Assembly (NCBI GenBank): GCA_046483025.1
Contig: JAWODZ010000204.1
Coordinates: forward strand, 1 to 19,172
Direction of reading: 5' to 3'
Length of the DNA stretch: 19,172 nt
Source: CAYUAG01 sp046483025
GTDB taxonomy: Bacteria; Zhuqueibacterota; QNDG01; CAYUAG01
A model generated the notes under the pieces. That model had not been told where the DNA came from. It made no database searches and saw only the letters and a program-made list of their open reading frames with translations. Position 1 is the first letter of the stretch. Each line of letters starts with the position of its first letter. A program made the position numbers and the translations under genes. Of this stretch, positions 1 to 5,175 are shown piece after piece.

Positions 1-6
1 AAAATT

Positions 7-146
7 AGCCACGGATTCACCCCGTTGGATAAATTTGTTTTCAAACATACAACTTGAAACTGTTTAAAAATCCTACGGGGTGAACACGGATTAACACAGA
101 TTATAATTATTTTTTAATTCCGTGAAAATCAGTGTACATCTGTGGC
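7..146. repeat. Dispersed palindromic repeat, copy 1
   Basis: The stretch opens with AGCCACGGATT and closes with ACATCTGTGGC, so its ends are imperfectly complementary. Inside, CACGGATTAACACAGATT (85-102) faces CCGTGAAAATCAGTG (120-134). The same vocabulary (AGCCACAGAT, AACACAG, CTGTGGC) recurs at 1321-1398, so this is a repeat family within the window. Similar GCCACGGATTAACACGGATT words are, from memory, common between genes in environmental bacterial genomes; no mechanism is assigned here. No coding frame crosses it. Confidence 0.7.
16..84. repeat. Nested inverted repeat inside repeat copy 1 (MITE-like)
   Basis: TTCACCCCGTTGGA (16-29) is the reverse complement of TCCTACGGGGTGAA (71-84) at 13 of 14 positions, with a 41-base AT-rich interior. 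The block is bracketed by the direct repeat CACGGATT at 10-17 and 85-92. That looks like an insertion with an 8-base target duplication. However, this repeat family may naturally carry tandem CACGGATT words, so the duplication is not proof of insertion. Confidence 0.55.
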
Positions 147-333
147 AATAGATTTAAGAAAACGATTAACGATATGTGATTTGAGAAGTAAAAAATACAA
201 ACGAAAATTGTTTATCAGATCAGTAGATATAATATAGATCGAAAATCATACATCGTTAATTCTTGTTCTGAGATCAAAATGGATCCTTTTTGTATTCTGA
301 TAATATATAAATTTGATGTAAATGGATCTTAAC

Positions 334-466
334 AAAACACCCGGGGTCTTGAGAAACAGACACCCGGGGTTTTTGGCTATTCCAATCCTGTCATTTCCGA
401 AAGTTTTTATCGGAAATCCAGGGGTGGAGGTTTCAGGGTGGATCCCCGACAGAAACATTCGGGGAT
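334..466. other. Cluster of three consecutive hairpins
   Basis: Three inverted repeats follow each other. The first is AAAAC(A)CCCGG (334-344) with CCGGGGTTTT (364-373), 10 pairs and one bulged A. The second is ATTTCCGA (393-400) with TCGGAAAT (410-417), 8 perfect pairs. The third is ATCCCCGA (442-449) with TCGGGGAT (459-466), 8 perfect pairs. With the 509-545 hairpin they form four in a row in the 220 bases downstream of the minus-strand barrel gene. The first resembles the terminator at 5073-5111 (shared CCGGGGTCTT). They could be terminators, a structured 3' region or REP-like debris; which one is not decidable here. Confidence 0.6.
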
Positions 467-508
467 GACTGGGAAATGGGGATGACTGAAAAATGATAGC
501 AGGATAGA

Positions 509-545
509 ACAGGTGGACTCCATTTTAAAAGTGAAGTCCACCTGT
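509..545 (-). terminator. Strong hairpin just after the barrel gene
   Basis: ACAGGTGGACT (509-519) pairs perfectly with AGTCCACCTGT (535-545), an 11-bp stem with a 15-base loop, starting 11 bases past the stop codon of the minus-strand gene at 557-1288. On the minus strand no U-tract follows directly. It may therefore be a transcript-end stabiliser, or a terminator only together with the hairpins further downstream. Confidence 0.5.
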
Positions 546-556
546 GAAAACAGGAT

Positions 557-1288
557 TTATATACTTACTATCACTCCTGCCACTGCATAATGAATCAGGG
601 TAAAATTATAGACCTCATCCACATCAGCACCGCCTTCCAGGATACGGTAGCCGAATTTCAGAGAAATCTTATCCGATATATCACCTTTCAGAGCAACAAG
701 AATATCCTCTGCTCTGCCCTGTGGAGATGCCAGAGCATCACCCATGAAAATCAGTCCGAAATTTTTCTGAAACTGCCACAGACATCTGAAATTGATAAGA
801 GGAACGAAACCAACGTTAGTTTTACTGGATTCATTGTTACTGCTTTTCAATTTGATTTCCGCATCTCTGATTTTTCCGGATATTCCCAAACCCAGACTGA
901 AATTTTCTTTATGCAGGATTCTATATCGCCAGGTAAGCCGGTAAGAATTAAATCTAAAGGTTGCTTCGATCTTTTCCTGGGCAGGAAAGACTGTACCTTC
1001 AAAATTTACATCTTTAGGGATCTGACCTTCAGAAGTAATGGTTAATGGTGCAATAAGCAGAGAAAGAGTTTGTTTTTGATTTATCGAATAGTTGATCCGT
1101 GCCCGGAAAAATAATGCTGAATTTGCATCCAGGTCCTCGGACAGAGAAAAACGAGTACCGGTGTCTCCCGGAATTCTGACATTGTTATAACCGCTGAAGA
1201 CCATGCCGGTTTCCATATCCAGGGAAAACTGGGAATAGCCTGCATTGTAACTCAATAAAATGATAATTATAAGAATTACTTTTTTCAT
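557..1288 (-). CDS. Predicted outer-membrane beta-barrel protein, function unknown
   Basis: The 243-residue product begins MKKVILIIIILLSYNAGYSQ, a basic N-terminus, a hydrophobic core and a likely signal-peptidase site, so export is expected. The rest alternates polar and hydrophobic residues in short strands rich in aromatic residues (for example FRFNSYRLTWRYRIL and ISLKFGYRILEGGADVDEVY), as in an outer-membrane barrel of about 8-12 strands. I recognise no named family. The start at 1288 is preceded by AAGGAG (complement of 1295-1300) six bases upstream. An in-frame ATG at 1348 would run into the dispersed repeat and hide the signal peptide, so it is rejected. The gene stands alone, read away from the sigma-factor cluster. 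A porin-like or structural envelope role is only inference. Confidence 0.75.
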   Translation of the reverse strand: MKKVILIIIILLSYNAGYSQFSLDMETGMVFSGYNNVRIPGDTGTRFSLSEDLDANSALFFRARINYSINQKQTLSLLIAPLTITSEGQIPKDVNFEGTVFPAQEKIEATFRFNSYRLTWRYRILHKENFSLGLGISGKIRDAEIKLKSSNNESSKTNVGFVPLINFRCLWQFQKNFGLIFMGDALASPQGRAEDILVALKGDISDKISLKFGYRILEGGADVDEVYNFTLIHYAVAGVIVSI

Positions 1289-1320
1289 TGTTTTCTCCTT
1301 CAGTTCTGTTGATACTTTTT

Positions 1321-1398
1321 TTAGCCACAGATAAACACAGAATTTCACGGATTACATACGTTTTTTCTGTGTTCAATTCGTTTGTTTCTGTGGCTTAA
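1321..1398. repeat. Dispersed palindromic repeat, copy 2
   Basis: AGCCACAG (1323-1330) pairs with CTGTGGCT (1388-1395) and AACACAGAA (1334-1342) with TTCTGTGTT (1365-1373), giving a long imperfect palindrome. It shares its end words and the TTTCACGGATTA core with the 7-146 copy, but lacks the nested CACCCCG inverted repeat. It sits in the spacer between the minus-strand barrel gene and the plus-strand sigma gene. Confidence 0.7.
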
Positions 1399-1438
1399 GT
1401 TTTTTCGGTTTTGATCACAGTACAAATATTCATTTCCG

Positions 1439-1458
1439 ACAGTTTTTTTTATGAACTA
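1439..1458. repeat. 20-base direct repeat, left copy
   Basis: The 20 bases ACAGTTTTTTTTATGAACTA occur here and, identically, at 4446-4465. Both copies are intergenic and they bracket the sigma/anti-sigma/solenoid cluster. The T-run lowers the information content, but the shared ATGAACTA extension makes chance less likely. Confidence 0.55.
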
Positions 1459-1553
1459 TGGTGTTTATTACAAAATAGAAAAAAAGAGCTAATAATCAAA
1501 GTGAAATAAAGCAAGCAATAATTTTAATTTAGTAGATTAAATATACAATTAAG

Positions 1554-1582
1554 TTATGTTTTTATGCAAACCTTTTTATATT
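1554..1582 (+). promoter_or_regulatory. Possible promoter of the sigma-factor cluster
   Basis: TTATGT (1554-1559), a 17-base spacer and TATATT (1577-1582) lie about 50 bases before the sigma-factor start. The -35 box is poor. An overlapping GCAAACC ... GTCAAA arrangement (1566-1594) could instead be read by the ECF sigma factor itself. The region is AT-rich, so both readings are weak. Confidence 0.25.
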
Positions 1583-1629
1583 GTACATAGTCAAAACAAT
1601 AGAAAAAATAGTTGAGAAAGTGAAAGTAT

Positions 1630-2190
1630 ATGAATGGATTAATTGAGAAAGCACAAAAGGGAGATACCCGGGCATTTGAGAAACTGGTAAAAAAGTATGA
1701 TCGACAAATTCTTTCACTTGCCTATCAGATTTCAGGAAATACCCAGGATGCCGAGGATATCTATCAAGAGGTTTTTATGAGAGCATTTAAGAGTATTACA
1801 TCATTCAATCAGAAAAGCAGTTTTTTTACCTGGCTCTACAGAATAGCAGTCAATTGTTCGCTTACCTACTGTAACCGGAGAAAAAGCAAAGCTCATATGC
1901 CCCTGGAAGATGAAGAAAACGATTTTTCCTGGCAACCGGTTGATGATCTGCCCACTCCGGATAAAACCGTACTTAATCAGGAGCTCAAAGAAAAAATCAA
2001 AAGGGGAGTAAACACCCTTTCCCCCATGCAGAAGACAACCTTTATCCTTCGTTTTTATCATCAGCTTAAGATCCGGGAAATTGCTCAGGTAACTGATAAA
2101 GCGGAAGGAACCATAAAAAATTATCTTTTCAGAGCTACCAGAAATATGCAAAAAAAACTTTCTCCCTATGTAGAAAGTGAGGTGATATAA
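1630..2190 (+). CDS. ECF-type RNA polymerase sigma factor (RpoE/SigW-like)
   Basis: This 186-residue protein has the two-domain layout of an extracytoplasmic-function sigma factor. Region 2 spans about 18-84 (LVKKYDRQIL, then DAEDIYQEVFMRAF, then FFTWLYRIAVN), and covers core binding and -10 recognition. Region 4 spans about 125-175 (LSPMQKTTFILRFYHQLKIREIA followed by GTIKNYLFRA), the -35-binding helix-turn-helix. The linker at 88-112 is acidic. Length is normal for the family. The site before the ATG is purine-rich (GAGAAAG) rather than a full Shine-Dalgarno. The stop codon directly abuts the ATG of the anti-sigma gene, so the two are very likely translationally coupled. It should direct transcription of envelope-related genes, perhaps its own cluster. 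The target regulon cannot be read from this window. Confidence 0.93.
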   Translation: MNGLIEKAQKGDTRAFEKLVKKYDRQILSLAYQISGNTQDAEDIYQEVFMRAFKSITSFNQKSSFFTWLYRIAVNCSLTYCNRRKSKAHMPLEDEENDFSWQPVDDLPTPDKTVLNQELKEKIKRGVNTLSPMQKTTFILRFYHQLKIREIAQVTDKAEGTIKNYLFRATRNMQKKLSPYVESEVI

Positions 2191-3039
2191 ATGAAAAAAG
2201 AACATATAAATGATCAAGAATTATTTTTTTATCTGACAGGTGATCTGGATTCCAATAACATTGCCAGGATCGAGAAGCATATACAGGATTGTGAATTATG
2301 CCGCAATCGTCTGGCTCAGGAAAGAAATATGTATAAAATCATGAAGAATTCTAAATATCCTGTTCCTAAAAAGCATGAATTAAAAAAAGTAAGGAGTAAA
2401 CTTAAAGACAGTCTGAAACAGCAAACAGCAGAAACTGAGAAGAATTCCTTTTCTTTAGCGGAATCAATACAATCAGTATTTTCAACAAATTTTGCCTTTA
2501 AACTTGCAGGAGGAGTTGTTCTTTTTCTTATAGGAATTATAACCGGTCTGGCAATTTCAGGATATCAGGATTCATCAATACAACGTTTTCTGGACAGTAG
2601 TACAACCAGTATTGAAAAGATATCATTTCTATCACCGGAGGATGATAAGGTTGAAGTAGTTGTACAGCAGAATACCAGGGAAACCTTGCAGTTGTCAGCA
2701 GATGACCCCCGATTAATACAGGCTGCCATAGATATTCTGAAGAATGATGAACGGGATAATATTCGTCTTAAAGCAGTACAGATTTTACGTAATGCGAAAA
2801 ATAGAGAAGAAGTGGAGTATGCACTGGTTGAAAGTTTGCAGTCAGATCCGAATCCCGGGATAAGATTACATGCCATTCAAATTCTTAAAAAATTTCCCAT
2901 AAATCAGAAGATCAAAAATGTTTTAGTATCAGTTTTATTTAAAGATACAAATTCAGGTATACGGTACGAAGCCAGGAGTAAGCTTGAAGAGCTTGATGAA
3001 AACACTGAGCATTCACTAAAAAAAAATTTGAAAACATAA
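2191..3039 (+). CDS. Membrane anti-sigma factor with zinc-finger head and HEAT-repeat tail
   Basis: The 282-residue protein has an N-terminal zf-HC2/ZAS-type head: H30, C34 and C37 form HxxxCxxC within EKHIQDCELC, the motif by which such heads bind ECF sigma factors. A single membrane helix follows at about 103-123 (LAGGVVLFLIGIITGLAISG). Residues about 172-275 form helical HEAT-like repeats (RLIQAAIDILK, IRLKAVQILR, IRLHAIQILKK, IRYEARSKLEEL). The expected topology is a cytoplasmic head and periplasmic HEAT repeats, which could act as the sensor or a protein-binding platform. The ATG starts right after the stop of the sigma gene; GAGGTGA at 2180-2186 supplies the ribosome site inside that gene. 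Sigma plus anti-sigma pairing is standard biology. The sensory role of the HEAT tail is inference. Confidence 0.88.
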   Translation: MKKEHINDQELFFYLTGDLDSNNIARIEKHIQDCELCRNRLAQERNMYKIMKNSKYPVPKKHELKKVRSKLKDSLKQQTAETEKNSFSLAESIQSVFSTNFAFKLAGGVVLFLIGIITGLAISGYQDSSIQRFLDSSTTSIEKISFLSPEDDKVEVVVQQNTRETLQLSADDPRLIQAAIDILKNDERDNIRLKAVQILRNAKNREEVEYALVESLQSDPNPGIRLHAIQILKKFPINQKIKNVLVSVLFKDTNSGIRYEARSKLEELDENTEHSLKKNLKT

Positions 3040-3072
3040 ACTATAAAATATTCAATAAATAGGAGGTAAACA

Positions 3073-4275
3073 ATGATTACAAGAAAAACAACAATAAGGT
3101 TTTTGGTTATACTGTTAAGTTTTTCTTTCCTCTCAGTAGTATCCGCACAAGAATTAAGACAGGAAGGAAAATACTGGGTGGGAGAGATTACCAAACGTTT
3201 TCAGGTAAGTGACACCGGGATTTTGATAATGGATAAGATTCAGGGTAATGTAACCATTAGATCCTGGACAAAAAAAGAAGTTTTAATAAAAGAAGAAAAA
3301 CGTATGGATATTTTTTCCAGAAATGAAGCAGAGACAGCCATGGAAAAATCTGAATCAGGCATGCGAAAAGAAGCAGACCGAATAATCATCAGTGGTCCCG
3401 GATTCGACCGGAGCTGGATTGAAAGTAGATTTGAGATAACCTTGCCGGAAGATTTTAGCTGCGATATCGACTCCAAAGGCGGGAGCATTGATATTGCCGG
3501 GCTTCGAGGTGATGTTGATGCTTCAACCGGGGGAGGCAGTGTAAAACTGACGGACATCGAAAGTAATGTGGATGTTTCAACCGGCGGCGGGAGTGTTTCT
3601 GTGAAAAATGTAGGAGGCAATATTGATGTGTCTACCGGCGGCGGCAGTGTAACTGTTTTAGGATCAGGTAAAAATGTGGATATCAGTACCGGAGGCGGCA
3701 GTGTGGTAGTAAAAGGAGTAACTGGTGACAATGTGGATATAAGCACCGGAGGAGGCAGTATTACAGTCAGTGATTCCAAAGGAGAATTTGACTTGTCAAC
3801 TGGCGGAGGTAGCATTAGTATTGATCATGTTACAGCTGAGATAGATGCTTCTACTGGTGGTGGTGGTATTGAGATAGATGATATTGAGGGAGAACTGGAT
3901 GTTTCCACCGGAGGCGGTGAAATAGATTTAAGAAGAATTAAAGGAGCCATATCAGCATCCACCGGCGGTGGTGATGTTTCCGCTGAAGTTACACTTACTG
4001 ACTTCTCAGTAAATCATACTGTCCAGCTGTCTACCGGCGGAGGTGATATTAAGCTTGATATTCCTGCAAAGCTGCCTGCAGCTATAGATGCAAAAATTGA
4101 ATATGAAATGCGTCACGGACGTGAATATAAAATTGATTCTGATTTCCCTTTAAAAATAAATGAAGATGAAAGTTTCGGACGTAAAATCATTTGGGGTAAA
4201 GGTGAAATTAACGGTGGTGGTGACCTTATTAAATTGAGAACAGGTGGTGGTGATATTATTATTAAGAAGCGGTAG
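3073..4275 (+). CDS. Secreted DUF4097-type beta-solenoid protein with ten STGGG repeats
   Basis: The 400-residue product has a signal peptide (about 1-25, ending SVVSA before QELRQ). A DUF4097/adhesin-like region follows from about 45 (GILIMDKIQGNVTIRSW, the usual opening strand pattern of that family). STGGG begins at residues 151, 169, 187, 205, 224, 242, 260, 278, 296 and 320, with a degenerate SKGGS at 134 and RTGGG at 389. The near-perfect 18-residue period predicts one solenoid coil per repeat. AGGAGGT at 3061-3067 sets the start. The gene follows the anti-sigma gene by 33 bases and ends in a terminator, so it is the third member of that cluster. It is probably periplasmic or surface-exposed, perhaps a ligand or reporter of envelope state. 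No enzymatic motif is visible, and the family function is not well established. Confidence 0.88.
   Translation: MITRKTTIRFLVILLSFSFLSVVSAQELRQEGKYWVGEITKRFQVSDTGILIMDKIQGNVTIRSWTKKEVLIKEEKRMDIFSRNEAETAMEKSESGMRKEADRIIISGPGFDRSWIESRFEITLPEDFSCDIDSKGGSIDIAGLRGDVDASTGGGSVKLTDIESNVDVSTGGGSVSVKNVGGNIDVSTGGGSVTVLGSGKNVDISTGGGSVVVKGVTGDNVDISTGGGSITVSDSKGEFDLSTGGGSISIDHVTAEIDASTGGGGIEIDDIEGELDVSTGGGEIDLRRIKGAISASTGGGDVSAEVTLTDFSVNHTVQLSTGGGDIKLDIPAKLPAAIDAKIEYEMRHGREYKIDSDFPLKINEDESFGRKIIWGKGEINGGGDLIKLRTGGGDIIIKKR
3523..4044 (+). repeat. 54-bp coding tandem repeat (STGGG units)
   Basis: Ten coding units encode xVSTGGGSVxV-like blocks at 54-base spacing, with one 57-base and one 72-base step. The glycine codons differ between units (GGGGGAGGC, GGCGGCGGG, GGAGGCGGC, GGTGGTGGT), so the protein motif is conserved while the DNA has diverged. 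That points to an old repeat kept by selection on the protein rather than a fresh expansion. Confidence 0.85.
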
Positions 4276-4304
4276 AAATCCGAATTAATTCTAAGTTCTG
4301 TTTA

Positions 4305-4341
4305 AACGGGGACAGGGTTATAGTCTGTTCCCGTTTTTTTT
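4305..4341 (+). terminator. Rho-independent terminator of the sigma cluster
   Basis: AACGGGGACAG (4305-4315) pairs with CTGTTCCCGTT (4325-4335), with one G-T wobble and a 9-base loop, and runs into eight T residues (4334-4341). It lies 29 bases after the solenoid gene's stop codon. Confidence 0.88.
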
Positions 4342-4377
4342 GGGGGGATAAGAATTTGATCAGGGCTGCCCCCAAAA
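4338..4377. other. Second hairpin abutting the terminator
   Basis: TTTTGGGGG (4338-4346) pairs perfectly with CCCCCAAAA (4369-4377) across a 22-base loop. Its left arm uses the T-run of the preceding terminator, so the two structures compete or act in tandem. A short T-run (4382-4387) follows on the plus strand. Confidence 0.5.
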
Positions 4378-4445
4378 TAAATTTTTTAATATATAAAGAT
4401 ACTTTTCGGAATGTATCAATTGTATTTCAATAAAAAAAAATTCAA

Positions 4446-4465
4446 ACAGTTTTTTTTATGAACTA
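4446..4465. repeat. 20-base direct repeat, right copy
   Basis: This is identical to 1439-1458. It lies 171 bases past the end of the solenoid gene, on the opposite side of the sigma cluster. Confidence 0.55.
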
Positions 4466-4559
4466 ATTAAAACCTACTTTTACCTTATTATTTCTATTAT
4501 CTTCAATAAATCATGTGACATACTAATAAAGTAGCTTCAAAAGTAACTTTTTTAAACTC

Positions 4560-4851
4560 CTAAGGAAGAAGATTCGCCCGAACCTTTGATTAAGCTTAAT
4601 ATGACCATTTATACTTCTATATTACGTTGAGCTCGTAACTGCTATCCATCCTTTGAGGTTACGTTCGCTCGTGCTTGATGATGATATTCCTCTAACTGTC
4701 AGGAAACTCATACTACCCGATTACGTTTTCCCGTCCCGAGTACTGGGCACATTTATATACTCATTGATTAAAAGAGGGCTCTGACTACGGGAAACTAGTA
4801 TCACAATCTCCGCATCCACTTTGGTTTCAAGGAGATGTTTCCCTTTAAAGC
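4560..4851. other. Non-coding, base-pairing-rich stretch of unknown nature
   Basis: No convincing reading frame exists here on either strand, and the GC content is visibly higher than in the flanks. GAGC-t-CGTAAC (4629-4639) pairs with GTTACG-ttc-GCTC (4658-4670). GGGAAAC (4789-4795) pairs with GTTTCCC (4837-4843), and inside it ATCTCC (4806-4811) pairs with GGAGAT (4831-4836). The same ACGGGAAA arm (4787-4794) can alternatively pair with TTTCCCGT (4727-4734). CCCgAGTACTGGG (4735-4747) is a near palindrome. It borders the truncated radical SAM remnant, so it may be the edge of an inserted or decayed mobile element, or a structured RNA. I do not recognise a known RNA family (no tmRNA, RNase P or group II domain V signature). 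Confidence 0.4.
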
Positions 4852-5013
4852 CTAGTCGATCATATGGATGGCAGCCTGCTGATCGCGGGGAAGGCGGACT
4901 TTAAGGGGCAGGAAGTTGGAGGCGTGGTTGGAAAGAAATAGTCCTTTGGATAAATGGGTGTGGGTGATTATGGTACGCAACTCTTGAAGCATCTGCTTTG
5001 GTTCTAATAGAGA
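4852..5013 (-). pseudogene. Remnant of a radical SAM protein C-terminus
   Basis: Between two in-frame stops on the minus strand lie 53 sense codons containing QELRTIITHTHLSKGLF and SNHASNFLPLKVRLPRD. The block SNHASN(Y/F)LPLKxxLPRDxxxxxxxID is the C-terminal signature I know from a widespread family of radical SAM proteins. There the full protein is several hundred residues long, with its CxxxCxxC cluster far upstream. Here nothing recognisable lies upstream, and a stop follows MID where the family normally continues for some twenty more residues. It is therefore a decayed fragment. Its higher GC and sharp border with the structured stretch at 4560-4851 suggest truncation by rearrangement. 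Family assignment is from remembered motif only. Confidence 0.6.
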
Positions 5014-5072
5014 TTAATCGTCATGTATCATATTTCCGAATATTATGTGGATATAGTATTTGTTGATCTACT

Positions 5073-5111
5073 CAAAAGAAAAACCCCGGGGTCTTTCAAA
5101 CAACCGGGGTT
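5073..5111 (-). terminator. Rho-independent terminator of the M28 peptidase gene
   Basis: AACCCCGG (5082-5089) pairs perfectly with CCGGGGTT (5104-5111) over a 14-base loop. On the minus strand the stem is followed by TTTTTCTTTT (complement of 5074-5083). It lies about 65 bases beyond the stop codon of the peptidase gene. Its CCGGGGTCTT core also occurs in the first hairpin at 334-373. Confidence 0.8.
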
Positions 5112-5175
5112 GTAAACAAGAAGCTTGTATGAGAAAGAATATATAAAAAGATTATATGAAGTAAGTATAGATAAG

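Noticed and set aside
163..260. Inverted pair ATTAACGAT / ATCGTTAAT
   Set aside because: Nine A/T-rich bases separated by 78 bases are easily expected by chance.
246..458. Minus-strand 70-residue frame
   Set aside because: It is built from the hairpin array and has no ribosome site or recognisable domain.
590..1045. Plus-strand frame opposite the barrel gene
   Set aside because: The minus strand has a signal peptide, a Shine-Dalgarno site and barrel-like strands; the plus frame has none of these.
1289..1348. Upstream ATG of the barrel gene
   Set aside because: It lies in the dispersed repeat and would bury the signal peptide. The ATG at 1288 has a strong Shine-Dalgarno.
3240..3815. Long minus-strand frame rich in LPPPV repeats opposite the solenoid gene
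   Set aside because: It is the antisense image of the GGG/STGGG codons. It has no ribosome site, and the plus strand encodes a signal peptide, a recognised family and a well-placed start.
3472..4044. CRISPR-like periodicity
   Set aside because: The 54-base units are coding, diverged at synonymous sites and have no conserved repeat/unique spacer pattern.
4560..5013. Intact insertion sequence or group II intron
   Set aside because: No transposase or reverse-transcriptase frame, no terminal repeats and no domain V signature were found.
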